64,000 nucleotides of DNA from positions 62,001 through 126,000 of the forward strand of contig NZ_JAFBGL010000004.1 of NCBI RefSeq assembly GCF_016811075.1, given 5' to 3'. Shown one piece after another: positions 26,209-36,268 of this stretch. A model generated the notes under the pieces. It was not told the origin of the DNA. It did not search any database and saw only the letters and a list, made by a program, of their open reading frames with translations. The translations under genes were made by a program, and so were the position numbers. This DNA is from Oceaniferula flava. Its GTDB lineage: Bacteria > Verrucomicrobiota > Verrucomicrobiia > Verrucomicrobiales > Akkermansiaceae. Position 1 is the stretch's first letter. The number at the start of each line of letters is the position of its first letter.

Positions 26209-29200
26209 TCAGCTGCGGTCGTCCTCGTCCACGGTGGCATCGGCATCGAAGGACTCGATGGTTTCCGTCATGGTGAAGGTCGCCGGGATGACCAGGAGGA
26301 TGACGATGGCTGAAGCGAGGGTGCCGACACCGAGGCTGATCGCCATCGGCACTAGGAACAGCGCCTGCTGGCTGGTTTCCAGGATCATCGGCACCAGCCC
26401 CACAAAGGTGGTGATGCCGGTCAGTAGGATGGGACGGCAGCGGCGTGCCGCTGCCTCGCGGGTGACTTGTTCGATCGGCATGCCATCCTCGATGAATCGC
26501 TGCCGCGTCACCGCCAGCACAAAGCCACCATTCACCACCATGCCGCAGAGCGCGATCATGCCGAAGATGCTGAAGATGGAAATATTGAAGCCTAACACCA
26601 CGTGCCCAATCACCGCGCCGGCGAGGCTGAAGGGAATGGCTAACAGGATGATAAATGCCTGCAGATAACTGCGCAGCAGCGCGGCCATAATCCCGAAGAC
26701 GGCAAACATCGAAACCACCAATCCCCAGCCGAGATTTTGCATTGCTTCGCTCTGTTCGCGTTGGTCCCCCTCGAAGCTGTAGCTCAGGCCCGGATAGGCT
26801 TCGATGATGCCGGGCAGCTCATTTTTTTCCAATGCCGAGAGCACCTTGTTGCCAGTCGTTTCACCGGCGACAACATTGCCGCGAACTTTCAGCACCCTTC
26901 CGCCATCGACCCGTTCAATTTTCAAAGGCGCGGTGGTGGTTTTGATCACAGCGGCTTCGCCAAGGGTGATCTCACCGCCACCGGGGGTGCGGATGAGGAA
27001 GTCTTTCAAGCCCTCGAGCGACTTGCGCTCGGACTCCGGCAGGCGAACCATCACACGCACCTCTTCGCGTCCGCGCGGTTGGCGCAGCGCTTCGGCTCCC
27101 AAATAAGCATCGCGCACGCGGGCGCCGAGGTCCTCGCTGGTTAGGCCGAGCGCGCGACCTTCCGGTGAAAGCTCGAACTGCAGCTCGGGAGTCTCCCGGC
27201 CCGACCCCTTGCGCACATCCGCCGTGCCTGGGTAGGCGGCCACCGCTTTGGCAACGTCGTCGGCCGCCTGTCGCAGCACTGTGAGATCCGGATGCGCCAG
27301 CTGAATGTCAATTTCCGCCTCGCCGCCGGGGCCCACGAGGTAATCGAAGAAGATCGATTCCATGTCCGGAATCACCGGCAACTGATCACGCCAAAGATCG
27401 GCAAACTCACCGCCGGTGATCTTGCGCTGGCTCTGCGGCACCAGGGTCACGGCCACTTCGCCGAGGTTGGCACCATCGTTGCCGACATCCACTTCAATGC
27501 TGGTGGTGAGCTCGCGCACGCTACCTTCGTTCGCCAGCTCCAGCGCCTTCTTCGCAGCCTCCTCGACCTGCAGAATGACCTCGCGGGTGCGCGCCACCGG
27601 GGTGCCTGCGGGCATCGCCACTTCCGCCTGGATGAAGTCGGCTTCGATCTGGGGGCGGAATTTAAAATCAATCCGACCACTGGCCAGATACGCCCCCGTG
27701 ATCGCCAAGGTCGCCAGAAACATACAGACGGTGAGCAGGCGGTGACGGATGGAAAAATCCAGCACCGGCTGGTAGGCGCGGTCCATCAGGTTCTCCATTC
27801 TGTGACGCAGCTTCGTCTGCGCACCATTAATTTTGATAAACAGGCGATTCCTCTCCAGCCAGCCACCGTCCGAGGCTAGGTGGGAGGGCAAGATGAACAG
27901 ACACTCCACCAGCGACACCGTGAACACCGCGATCACCACCGCCGGCAGCACTTCGAAAAATTGGCCATTTTCCCCCGGCACAAACAGCAGCGGCATGAAG
28001 GCAATGATGTTGGTCACCACGGCAAAGATCACCGGCATGGTCATCGCTCTGGCACCCGCGATGGCGGCATTCACTCGCGACTCCCCCTCGGAGATGCGGT
28101 GGAAAATTTCCTCACCCACCACCACGGCATCATCCACCACAATCCCCAGAGTGATGATGAAACCAAACAGTGAGATCATGTTAATGGTCGCCCCTCCAAT
28201 CGGCAGCAAGGCGATCGAGCCGAGGATGGAAATAGGGATCCCGATGGCCGTCCAAAAGGCGACTCGGAGATCGAGAAAGAGACCAAGAACTAACAGCACA
28301 AGCATCAGCCCCATCGCACCATTGTCCATGAGCAGGCCAAATCGCTCGCTGAATGCCTGGGAGCGATCGCGAGAGAGATCGAGGTGCACCGACTCGGGGA
28401 GGTTTTTCTTTTCTCGCTCGATGAATTTTCTCACCGCCGCAGCGACCTCCAGCGGTGCCTGACTTTCGGAGCTGTAGACGGAGATCACCACCGAGTGCTT
28501 GCCGTAGAAAAAGTTCTCCGCTTCGGTTTCTTCGAAGCCGTCCGTGATGGTAGCGATCTCACCCAGCCTGACCTTGGTGCCATCGGTGCTGCTGATCACC
28601 GGGATATCGCGAAAATCGATCGCCCGATCGCGCCGTTCCTTGGTCCGCAGTTGGATGTCGCCGCCGGGAGTTTTCAGCGTGCCGCCCGGCACATCCATCG
28701 CCGTTTCCCCCACCCGCTCGGCGACATCACCGAGGGTGAGCCCCAGCGATCGCAGGGTGGCGCTGGGGATTTCAATTTCGATTTCCGGGTCGCGCACGCC
28801 CTTGAGTTCGACGATGGAGATGTCCGGTTGCGACAAGAGCCCGGTCTCGATCTGTTGGGCAAAATCGACCAGTTCCCGCTCGTTGAGATCGCCCGACACA
28901 GCAATCTTCATCACCTCGCGGCGACGGCCGGTGCCGAGCTTCACCACCGGAGCCTCGATGTCATCGGGGAAGACGGCGATGCGCTGCACGGCGGCAGTGA
29001 TTTCCTGCAGGGCACGGTTTTTATCGAAATTAGGATACAGCTCGGCGACGACTTTCGCCCGTCCCTCCGAGGCCGTGGCCTCCACGCGGCGAATCATTTC
29101 CATGCCGCGCAGCTCGGCTTCGATCGGCACAATCACCGATTGCTCCACCTCCGCCGGTCCGGCACCGCGGTATTGCACATCCACCTCCACGGTATCCAGA

Positions 29201-29340
29201 GCAAACACCGGGAACACCTCCTGCTTGATCTTGAAAATGGAAATGATGCCCACGGCGAGCACCGCAATCATGAGCAAGTTCGCTGCGTGGTGATTACGCG
29301 CGAACCAAGCTAACAGACCTTTGTCTTGATGATCGATCAT
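26209..29340 (-). CDS. RND efflux transporter, inner-membrane permease subunit
   Basis: A 1043-residue AcrB/MexB-family proton antiporter with the family's twelve-helix layout and two large periplasmic loops. The proton-relay motif is seen as GIVVDDAVVVGEEI at about 400-410, and the second-half equivalent is GMVVNGGFVLAV. The first helix follows a short cytoplasmic tail (LLAWFARNHHAANLLMIAVL). It pumps small molecules out of the inner membrane or periplasm with the adaptor and outer-membrane channel encoded just upstream. Its start overlaps the adaptor's stop by four bases, so the three genes are translationally coupled. The substrate is unknown. Confidence 0.93.
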   Translation of the reverse strand: MIDHQDKGLLAWFARNHHAANLLMIAVLAVGIISIFKIKQEVFPVFALDTVEVDVQYRGAGPAEVEQSVIVPIEAELRGMEMIRRVEATASEGRAKVVAELYPNFDKNRALQEITAAVQRIAVFPDDIEAPVVKLGTGRRREVMKIAVSGDLNERELVDFAQQIETGLLSQPDISIVELKGVRDPEIEIEIPSATLRSLGLTLGDVAERVGETAMDVPGGTLKTPGGDIQLRTKERRDRAIDFRDIPVISSTDGTKVRLGEIATITDGFEETEAENFFYGKHSVVISVYSSESQAPLEVAAAVRKFIEREKKNLPESVHLDLSRDRSQAFSERFGLLMDNGAMGLMLVLLVLGLFLDLRVAFWTAIGIPISILGSIALLPIGGATINMISLFGFIITLGIVVDDAVVVGEEIFHRISEGESRVNAAIAGARAMTMPVIFAVVTNIIAFMPLLFVPGENGQFFEVLPAVVIAVFTVSLVECLFILPSHLASDGGWLERNRLFIKINGAQTKLRHRMENLMDRAYQPVLDFSIRHRLLTVCMFLATLAITGAYLASGRIDFKFRPQIEADFIQAEVAMPAGTPVARTREVILQVEEAAKKALELANEGSVRELTTSIEVDVGNDGANLGEVAVTLVPQSQRKITGGEFADLWRDQLPVIPDMESIFFDYLVGPGGEAEIDIQLAHPDLTVLRQAADDVAKAVAAYPGTADVRKGSGRETPELQFELSPEGRALGLTSEDLGARVRDAYLGAEALRQPRGREEVRVMVRLPESERKSLEGLKDFLIRTPGGGEITLGEAAVIKTTTAPLKIERVDGGRVLKVRGNVVAGETTGNKVLSALEKNELPGIIEAYPGLSYSFEGDQREQSEAMQNLGWGLVVSMFAVFGIMAALLRSYLQAFIILLAIPFSLAGAVIGHVVLGFNISIFSIFGMIALCGMVVNGGFVLAVTRQRFIEDGMPIEQVTREAAARRCRPILLTGITTFVGLVPMILETSQQALFLVPMAISLGVGTLASAIVILLVIPATFTMTETIESFDADATVDEDDRS

Positions 29341-30515
29341 TTGGACTGAGGTTCGGTCGCGATAGCTTCGGGAGCGAGGGCCATGCCGGGTGCCGGAGCA
29401 CTGAGCGAGGAAACGATGAGCGCCTGATCGGCGGCGATGTCATTCTTGATCACCACGGTATTCTCCCGCCGCCAGAGCACTTCGGCATCGTGGATGATCA
29501 GCTTTTTCTCGGGACCGACGAGCCAGACACGGTCGCCTTCGCGGAGGGCCGAGCGTGGGATGGACAGTGAGTTTTTCAACACTCCAGCATCAATATCCAC
29601 TTTGACATAGGATCCTAACAATAAGGGCTGAGTGGGGTTGGCATCGAGGGGATTGGGCACTTCCACCAACACCCGCGCCTGACGACCCGCTTCTTCCAGA
29701 TCGCCTAACAGGCGAACCACCTTGCCCGACCATTTCAAGGGAGCACCCGCTGAAGAAGATTGCTCAATCTCGACATCGGCACCCGCTTGCCGGCCTTGCG
29801 GGAGCTTCACCCAGGAGAGCTTTGAGAGCGGCACGCTGGCTTGGATCCAGTAGGCGTCCGAGCCAACAATCGTCGCCATGTCCTCGCTGCTGCTGGCGAG
29901 CTGACCAGCTTCAACACTTTCCTCAATCACCACGGCATTGAACGGCGCGCGGAATCGCACACGTTTCAGATCCAACTCCGCCTTCGCCACCGCAGCCGCA
30001 GCGCGATCGAGCAGTGCCTGGGTGCGGTTCTTAAACGGCTGACGCAGCACGAGGCTTTTGTTGATCACCGAGTCGGGGAGATCTTTCTGCAGCTGCTCCA
30101 GCTCGCGCTGGGCGACGGCTTGTCGGCCGGCTTCGATATCCACCTCCGACTGCGCCTCGGCGAGTGCCGTTTTCGCCTCACTCAAGGCAATGCGGTAATC
30201 GGCATCGTCGATGGTGAACAGCACCTCACCTTGGGCGATGCGACCGCCGGGCACCAGCTTGGGATGCAGCTCGACGAGTCGGCCCGTGATCTCAGGCCGC
30301 ACCACCAGCTGTCGGGCCGGCACCACACTGCCGTAAGCGGTCACCGACACCGGGTAATCACCCGGCTTGAGCTGCACCGTCTGGACGATCTTGGCTGAGC
30401 GCGTTTTCGCCTCGGGCTTCTGCACGGGCGCTGTGCGCAGCAGCCACCAGCAGACGATGCCTGCCAGCAGCAGGATCACAACGCCGAGGATGATTCCGGA
30501 AACATTCTTCTTCAT
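29337..30515 (-). CDS. RND efflux periplasmic adaptor (membrane fusion protein)
   Basis: A 392-residue HlyD/AcrA-type adaptor linking the inner-membrane pump to the outer-membrane channel. An N-terminal membrane anchor (about 9-27) is followed by a beta-barrel and lipoyl domain (VVPARQLVVRPEITGRLVEL, then GEVLFTIDDADYRIAL), a helical hairpin (about 115-180), the second lipoyl half (VRFRAPFNAVVIEESVEAGQ) and the barrel domain. It overlaps both neighbours by four bases, giving the order channel, adaptor, pump. Confidence 0.92.
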   Translation of the reverse strand: MKKNVSGIILGVVILLLAGIVCWWLLRTAPVQKPEAKTRSAKIVQTVQLKPGDYPVSVTAYGSVVPARQLVVRPEITGRLVELHPKLVPGGRIAQGEVLFTIDDADYRIALSEAKTALAEAQSEVDIEAGRQAVAQRELEQLQKDLPDSVINKSLVLRQPFKNRTQALLDRAAAAVAKAELDLKRVRFRAPFNAVVIEESVEAGQLASSSEDMATIVGSDAYWIQASVPLSKLSWVKLPQGRQAGADVEIEQSSSAGAPLKWSGKVVRLLGDLEEAGRQARVLVEVPNPLDANPTQPLLLGSYVKVDIDAGVLKNSLSIPRSALREGDRVWLVGPEKKLIIHDAEVLWRRENTVVIKNDIAADQALIVSSLSAPAPGMALAPEAIATEPQSK

Positions 30516-31888
30516 GATGGATTCAAGGGTGGTTGCACGCGTGGCATCGGTCCGCCGAGGGCGCGATGCAGGCCCACACGCAGGGTGAGCGCCTGACGCT
30601 GCAGCGACACCATGGAAAGCTCTAACGACTGCACCGCACCAAGAGCCTCGATCACCGGCAGGTAATCGGTGAGTCCCTGGCTGTAGCGGATGCGAGTTTC
30701 CTTGAGGGTCTTGCGGGCGGTCGCCAGCTGGCGTTCGGTGAGTTGGATTTGCTGCGCTTGCTTGCGCTCGCGCACGAGCGAGGTTTCGACATCGCGCACG
30801 GCTTCGAGGTAGCTGTTGGAATACCCTAACAATGCGGCACGCAATTCGGCCTGACTCCTGGAAACTTCAGCCCGTCTTCTGCCACCGTCGGTGATCGGCG
30901 CGGTGAGCTCACCGAGGAGGCTGGAAATCAAGGAGCTCACACTGTCGGTATTTTCCACACCGAGGGAGGCACCGATGACGAAGCGCGGCATGCGGTCGGC
31001 CAGTGCCTCGCCCACCTTGGCATCGAGCGTGAGAATCCGGTTCCACTGCGCCAGCAGGTCGGGGCGGTTTTGCAAAAGGTCGGAGGGCACGCCGGCAACG
31101 GGTCGCGTGGGCAGTGACGGCAGGATATTTCTAACGTTCCGTGACCGCTGACCGGGAGCGCGACCTGTTAGCACATCGAGCGCATACTCGGCGGCGGCCA
31201 GCTCCGCCTCGGCAGGTGGCACCAAGGCCCGGGTGGCATCGAGCTGCCGCTCTTGCTGCAATAAATCCACCCGCGATGATATCCCCTGCCCGACCCGCAA
31301 CTGCACCAGATCCAGCAGTGTCTGGTTGGTTTCAATCTGCTCGCGCAGCACCTTCAGTCGGGCGCGTTGTTCCAGTGCAATGAAGTGCGTTTCGGCCACC
31401 GCGGCGGACAGTATCAATCGGCCGCCCAGCCAGTCCTGAACCGTTGCGTCCAGCTCACTCTGGCTGGCACGCACGCCGGAGCGGAGTCGACCAAAGACAT
31501 CCAGCTCCCAGGAAAACAATCCGCCGAAAGACGACTCACGGTAGCCGCTCGATTCCGCCTCTCCGGTCGCCGCCAGATCCACCTGCGGAAACAAAGCCGC
31601 TCCCTGCACCCGCAGCGAGGCCGACGCCTGGTTGATGCGCTCCCCGAGCTGTCGCTGGGCCAAGTTCGCCGACAGCGCGGTGTTAACCTGTTTGTTTAAC
31701 GTGGCATCAGAAAAGCTGCGCCACCAAGATCCCTGACCAAAGGCTCCAGACCGAGATGATTCCTGATAGCGCACCCCGCCAGACACCATCGGTCCGCGGC
31801 TATCCAGCGATGACGGCGGGACACAGCCTACCACCCATCCTGCAAGCAAGACGGGGACGATACGGCTGTAGACGGATTTCAGGTTCAT
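30512..31888 (-). CDS. TolC/NodT-family outer-membrane efflux lipoprotein
   Basis: A 458-residue outer-membrane channel of the NodT/TolC family and the first gene of the RND operon. The ATG at 31888 is preferred over an upstream in-frame start at 32011 because it directly precedes a lipoprotein signal peptide with lipobox VVGC (Cys22). Two repeated outer-membrane-efflux halves follow (about 60-260 and 265-455), with ASASLRVQGAALFPQVDL and ALADRMPRFVIGASLG typical of the family. A TAACAT box lies five bases upstream of the ATG, suggesting a very short or absent leader. Confidence 0.9.
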   Translation of the reverse strand: MNLKSVYSRIVPVLLAGWVVGCVPPSSLDSRGPMVSGGVRYQESSRSGAFGQGSWWRSFSDATLNKQVNTALSANLAQRQLGERINQASASLRVQGAALFPQVDLAATGEAESSGYRESSFGGLFSWELDVFGRLRSGVRASQSELDATVQDWLGGRLILSAAVAETHFIALEQRARLKVLREQIETNQTLLDLVQLRVGQGISSRVDLLQQERQLDATRALVPPAEAELAAAEYALDVLTGRAPGQRSRNVRNILPSLPTRPVAGVPSDLLQNRPDLLAQWNRILTLDAKVGEALADRMPRFVIGASLGVENTDSVSSLISSLLGELTAPITDGGRRRAEVSRSQAELRAALLGYSNSYLEAVRDVETSLVRERKQAQQIQLTERQLATARKTLKETRIRYSQGLTDYLPVIEALGAVQSLELSMVSLQRQALTLRVGLHRALGGPMPRVQPPLNPS

Positions 31889-31893
31889 GTTCA

Positions 31894-31899
31894 ATGTTA
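31894..31899 (-). promoter_or_regulatory. Candidate -10 element of a leaderless efflux operon promoter
   Basis: On the minus strand TAACAT (31899-31894) is followed after five bases by the ATG at 31888. I could not identify a convincing -35 element. Confidence 0.25.
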
Positions 31900-32047
31900 G
31901 AGCCAAAACTACGTAGACTACTTGCCATTGCAACCAGAACTTACGGAGAACCGTCACACGATTTCGCCACAGAAGAACAACCGGCTCGCGACACCCGCCG
32001 CGTCTGCTCACTTGACTCGCCCTGTGACTTCCTAGACGATGTAATCC

Positions 32048-32269
32048 ATGGATATGAAAAAGGTGAAATACATCGGAGCGGGCATTGTCATCCTGCTCAT
32101 GGGCATCGTCATTTTTCAGAATTTTGAAAAGCAGGAAGTCTACATCCTCTTTGCCAAGATTGAGATGCCGCTCGCGTTTATGTTTCTGATCACCTTCGCC
32201 ATCGGCATGATCGCCGGGTGGATTCTGAACATGCTCGCTGTCAGAAAACCGGCGACGCCGAAAAAGTAG
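32048..32269 (+). CDS. LapA-like small membrane protein (DUF1049)
   Basis: A 73-residue protein with two predicted membrane helices (about 7-24 and 41-65) separated by a short hydrophilic turn, and a basic tail. FQNFEKQEVYILFAKIEMPLAFMFLITFAIG matches the LapA/DUF1049 pattern of a first helix, a V/I-rich strand-like link and a Gly-containing second helix. In E. coli LapA acts with LapB in controlling LPS synthesis, but many relatives are uncharacterised. ATG at 32054 is an alternative start. The gene is divergent from the efflux operon and 40 bases upstream of the second sigma factor. Confidence 0.72.
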   Translation: MDMKKVKYIGAGIVILLMGIVIFQNFEKQEVYILFAKIEMPLAFMFLITFAIGMIAGWILNMLAVRKPATPKK

Positions 32270-32309
32270 ACCGACAGCCAGTCCGCTCTAGTTGGAACCA
32301 CGGCCCGTT

Positions 32310-32930
32310 ATGCACAGTACACAGGATGCACTCCGCACTCACCCCTCGATGCTTCAACGCGCTGGGCTGAGCACGGACCACCCTGTCTGGGATGAACTGC
32401 TAGAATACTACGATCCCTTTTTCACCGCCGTCCTGCGCAACATGCAGTTCAAGAGCCCGGCGATCGAGGACGTCAAGCAGCTCGCCTTCGTGCAGCTGTG
32501 GAAAAACCTCCCCGCCTACCGCAAGCTCTCCGATAATATCAAATTCCGCAGCTGGCTGGCCAAGCTGATCCGCAACGTCGCGCTGAACTGGATTCGCGAC
32601 CACCAGAAACAACAATCCGAGAGCACTCTGCACGACGACAGCCCACCGAACGAAGAGCTGGTGCACAGCCCAGAGATCGAAGCCAAGATCGAGCGCGAAT
32701 GGCAGGCTTATGTGGTCGAACTCGCCATGGAGCGACTGCAAACCGTCTTCACAGGCAAGGCCTTCGAGGTGCTTCAGCTCTCGCTGGAAGGTTGCAGTGG
32801 CGATGAAATTAGTTCCCGTCTTGGCATCCGGACCGACAGCGTCTACGTGCTCAGAAACCGGGTGAAAAAACGTGTGCAGCAGGAAATCGCCCAAATCCGT
32901 CACGAACTGGAAGGAGGCTCTCAGCCATGA
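32310..32930 (+). CDS. ECF-type RNA polymerase sigma factor
   Basis: A sigma-70 family protein of about 206 residues. Region 2 spans about 30-100, with IEDVKQLAFVQLWKNLPAYR and FRSWLAKLIRNVALNWIRDH. Region 4 spans about 145-200, ending in the helix-turn-helix GCSGDEISSRLGIRTDSVYVL. The ATG at 32310 is used; an in-frame TTG lies 18 bases upstream. Its stop overlaps the start of a kinase gene (ATGA), so the two proteins are made together and the kinase is likely part of its control. Two PEP-CTERM genes follow, echoing the sigma/FecR/PEP-CTERM layout at the window's left end. Confidence 0.88.
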   Translation: MHSTQDALRTHPSMLQRAGLSTDHPVWDELLEYYDPFFTAVLRNMQFKSPAIEDVKQLAFVQLWKNLPAYRKLSDNIKFRSWLAKLIRNVALNWIRDHQKQQSESTLHDDSPPNEELVHSPEIEAKIEREWQAYVVELAMERLQTVFTGKAFEVLQLSLEGCSGDEISSRLGIRTDSVYVLRNRVKKRVQQEIAQIRHELEGGSQP

Positions 32931-34951
32931 CATTTCCTGACTCAGATCCGTCTGCCGACGAGAAGGATGACGCCGCCTCGCCATCGCGTGCCCCCAGCCA
33001 TAGGCTCTCGCCCTTCGCCGATCTGCTCTACGAAGAAGGCGATCCGGCACGTGCCAAACAGGATGAGGGCGAAGCCACCCAGACACCACTTTACGACAGC
33101 CTCTGCGGCCTCGAACAGCGATACACCGACCACATCCTCATCGCCCAAGGAGGGATGAAGGAAATTTACCGTGCGTTGGATTTGAAAACATCGCGCCACG
33201 TCGCCTTTGCCAGACCGTTGCCACATTTGGGAAAAGATCACTACGATGCTTTTTTAAGAGAAGCTCACCTCACCGCCAAACTCGACCACCCGGGCATCAT
33301 CAAGCTGTTCGGCATGGACGTCGACCCCAATGGCCGACCGTTCTTCACCATGGAGTTCAAGACAGGCAAGTCACTGCGCACGCTACTGAAAGATTACACC
33401 CAGGGTCGTGCTAGCTCTGCCTGGCCAATTGCCCAGCGACTGAGTATCATCCTCCGTGTTTGCGAAAGCCTTTCCTACGCCCACTCCCAGCGCGTCCTCC
33501 ACCTCGATATCAAACCTGACAATATTCAGGTTGGCTCGTTCGGTGAGGTTCAGCTGTGCGATTGGGGTATGGGGGTGGTGATGCAAGGTGATGACCGGCA
33601 GCAGTCGGACACATTGTTAGACCCCGATCTCTACGGCTCACTACAGCGCAATATCAAGGGAACCCCCGCCTACATGGCACCGGAGCTCTTCGACTCGATG
33701 AACCCGAAAACCGTGCAGATGGACATCTACGCACTCGGCTGCCTGATCGAAGAGCTGCTCAATGCCCAGGCCCCGGAACCAGGGCTCGACGAGCCGCTTT
33801 CCAAAGACTCCCCACTGCACGCCGTGGTCGCCAAGGCGAAGGCAAAAAATCCAAACGACCGCTACCGCACTGTAGCCAACATCCACGATGACATTTCCAG
33901 ATACCTGGAAGACATGAGTATGTCGGTCGAGGATAGCACGTTGCTCCGCGAGCTCACCTTATTCTATCGGCGCCATCGCACTGCAAGCAACCTCACCGCA
34001 TCCTTCCTCGTCATCTTGGTGACCGCAGCCAGCCTCTTCCTGCACAGCCTGAACACCAGCAAGAATGCGGCCAGCGATGCGAGAGACCAAGCACTGGATT
34101 CGCTCAAGCAACTCGAAGCAGAACAACGGATCACCGAGGCCCGTTTGATCCAACAGGCCAAGGACGCGCAGATCACCTCCATGCATCTGAACCACCTCGG
34201 ATTCACCGACCGGCTGCGATTACCCGTCCTGGTGGACAAGTTGCACCAGCAACTGGATGCCGTCATCGCCAACCAGCCAGCCGATGAGGATCCGATTTGG
34301 GAGGAGAAGTTCTGGCTCAATTTCCTAACACAACAATTTGATCAAGCCATGGAGTTGCACGAGGAAGGGAAGCTCATTGCTGAAGACCTCCTTCCAGCCG
34401 CCAAGAAATACGCTTCACGGAACACCAACACTGAGTACTTGAGCACCGGTGATTTCCAAGAGCTTCTCAGCGATCTATTTACCCTGACAGAAATCGATCG
34501 CACTCCATTGATGGAAAAAATGATCCGTTACGACCTGGCGCACCCACGCTCTAGCAGCGACCGATTAGCACTCGCCAAGACCATGCTGGCATTGCTCAAC
34601 CCCGAGTGGAAAAACCCAGTGTTCAATTACTCAGAAACAGAGCACAGCCTGCAACTCAGCGGGAATGGGCTACAGCGCCTGAGCAGCCGAAACAACTTCC
34701 CGTCCATCCTCATCAGCTTCCAGCCGAGGAAACTCGATCTGAAACACTCTTCGGTGGAAAACTTACAGACCCTCAAATCGCTGAATCTCGTGGAAATCGA
34801 CCTCAGGCACACCCAGGTCAAATCGCTGAAGCCCCTGGCCGACATGCGAACGCTCAGTCGGGTCATCGTCAGTCCGGGACAGTTCACCCCGGCCCAGCTG
34901 GCGCCACTGCCAAGCTACATCGAGGTGCTCACAATTGAAGAAGGCAGCTAA
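32927..34951 (+). CDS. Atypical transmembrane Ser/Thr kinase coupled to an ECF sigma factor
   Basis: A 674-residue protein with a kinase-like domain (about 65-330), a membrane helix (about 350-370), a coiled coil and a leucine-rich-like tail (about 605-660, LKSLNLVEIDLRHTQVKSL). The catalytic loop reads HLDIKPDNI (about 191, HLD for HRD) and the metal motif CDWGMG (DWG for DFG). The strand that should carry the VAIK lysine reads VAFARPL (about 91), so the ATP-orienting lysine is missing or displaced. It may be a pseudokinase or use another lysine. A good GGAGG ribosome site inside the sigma gene (32913-32917) sits nine bases before the ATG. A role in releasing or modifying the sigma factor is inferred. 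Confidence 0.78.
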   Translation: MTFPDSDPSADEKDDAASPSRAPSHRLSPFADLLYEEGDPARAKQDEGEATQTPLYDSLCGLEQRYTDHILIAQGGMKEIYRALDLKTSRHVAFARPLPHLGKDHYDAFLREAHLTAKLDHPGIIKLFGMDVDPNGRPFFTMEFKTGKSLRTLLKDYTQGRASSAWPIAQRLSIILRVCESLSYAHSQRVLHLDIKPDNIQVGSFGEVQLCDWGMGVVMQGDDRQQSDTLLDPDLYGSLQRNIKGTPAYMAPELFDSMNPKTVQMDIYALGCLIEELLNAQAPEPGLDEPLSKDSPLHAVVAKAKAKNPNDRYRTVANIHDDISRYLEDMSMSVEDSTLLRELTLFYRRHRTASNLTASFLVILVTAASLFLHSLNTSKNAASDARDQALDSLKQLEAEQRITEARLIQQAKDAQITSMHLNHLGFTDRLRLPVLVDKLHQQLDAVIANQPADEDPIWEEKFWLNFLTQQFDQAMELHEEGKLIAEDLLPAAKKYASRNTNTEYLSTGDFQELLSDLFTLTEIDRTPLMEKMIRYDLAHPRSSSDRLALAKTMLALLNPEWKNPVFNYSETEHSLQLSGNGLQRLSSRNNFPSILISFQPRKLDLKHSSVENLQTLKSLNLVEIDLRHTQVKSLKPLADMRTLSRVIVSPGQFTPAQLAPLPSYIEVLTIEEGS

Positions 34952-35194
34952 GGCGAATCATCGATGGCTCTCCGCCAGAGCCTTCTCTGTGGCTGACTGT
35001 GCAAACGCCGAATTCCAACGTCTCCGGCCCGTTTATACCCACTGTCCCAGTGTCTTCTATTTCTCTATGACAGACAAAATGCCCCTCTCCTGTTTAGGTC
35101 GACCTCCTGCTTCGGTTTCTATGACTGATGGCCATGAGCGCATCATCACCTGTCGTACTATCTCAACACTGTCACAACGATCATTAATCACACT

Positions 35195-36010
35195 ATGAAA
35201 ATTAACACGCATACAATACTCACAGCGATGGCAAGCATCGGAATGATCGGCTCTTCGGGAGCTGCTGTCATCTATGAAGCCAATGATTCCAACGTCTCTC
35301 TCTGGAATAATAGCGCCGCCATCTCTGGCTCCTCATCCTCCGTCAGTGGCGACAGCGCGTCCGGCGACATGGCATTGACCGTCACAGGCAATAGCTTCTC
35401 ATACGCCGGCTTTGCCAGCACTCAATCCATTAACACCCTACTGGGAAGATCTCTCCTGGACTCAGAAACGGTCACTCTCACCTTCACGACAGGGGTTTTG
35501 AGTCAAAATGGCGACGGAGGTGAATTACGTTCCCAGGGCTTCCAGATGGGTTTGTCAGCGTCGACGGCCGCGGACGGTGGTGCTAGTGAGGACCAGCTGA
35601 TTATTTCTTTAGGGGGGGGCGGTAACAGCTCCGATGTAGGTCTTAAAGCTTCAGCTAATGCAGGACCCGCATCTGGCGGAGGCTTTGAAATTTCTAAAGC
35701 AAGTGCTAACGATGGCCTGACAATAACGATCGTTGCCGACTCGAGCGGATGGACTGCCTCGTTCTCAGATGTCTCAGCAGAAGCTGCTGCTGACTCAGTA
35801 GCCGACCTCACTGGATCCTTTGATCCCGGTGAATTCACCTCCTTCTTTGGCAACGGATATCTTTATGCAGGATTCCAGCAGCGTAATGGAGGTGTGAATG
35901 GTGTGACAGTCCCCTTCGAAGTTGCAAGTATCGACGTTGTCCCAGAGCCATCTTCCTCCGCCTTACTCGGCCTTGGTGGACTGGCCCTGATCTTGCGTCG
36001 TCGCAAGTAG
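35195..36010 (+). CDS. PEP-CTERM sorting domain protein
   Basis: A 271-residue exported protein with a signal peptide (about 1-24, ending SSGAAV) and a Gly/Ser/Ala-rich middle with no catalytic motif. It ends in an exosortase sorting signal: VPEPSSSALLGL, a hydrophobic stretch and RRRK. Its body resembles the LamG/concanavalin-like beta proteins often carrying this signal. It lies 243 bases after the sigma/kinase pair, in a gap with no gene that I can see, and is followed at once by a strong terminator, so it is probably expressed alone and in quantity. The function is unknown. Confidence 0.85.
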   Translation: MKINTHTILTAMASIGMIGSSGAAVIYEANDSNVSLWNNSAAISGSSSSVSGDSASGDMALTVTGNSFSYAGFASTQSINTLLGRSLLDSETVTLTFTTGVLSQNGDGGELRSQGFQMGLSASTAADGGASEDQLIISLGGGGNSSDVGLKASANAGPASGGGFEISKASANDGLTITIVADSSGWTASFSDVSAEAAADSVADLTGSFDPGEFTSFFGNGYLYAGFQQRNGGVNGVTVPFEVASIDVVPEPSSSALLGLGGLALILRRRK

Positions 36011-36028
36011 TGCTACCCTCACTCTTCC

Positions 36029-36060
36029 AGCCCTCGGCGCAGCAGTGCCGGGGGCTTTTG
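36029..36060 (+). terminator. Rho-independent terminator after the second PEP-CTERM gene
   Basis: A 10-bp GC-rich stem with one G-T pair, 36029-36038 with 36047-36056, has an eight-base loop and runs into TTTT. Confidence 0.8.
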
Positions 36061-36268
36061 TCTATTGAGGGATAGCAGTTTCGCTCTTTCTGCCAGAAGT
36101 CCCCACCATCCAGGCCAAGCTCACAGCGTCATTTTTTGAGAAAAACAAGATCCCGTGTTAAGGTCATGGACTTATCCTGTTTTCTAATCGTAAGGGGAAT
36201 GAACTGATTTCATTTACATCATGTATTGGTGCCCCAGTCAGTATTCCTTCATCAACCACATATCCATC

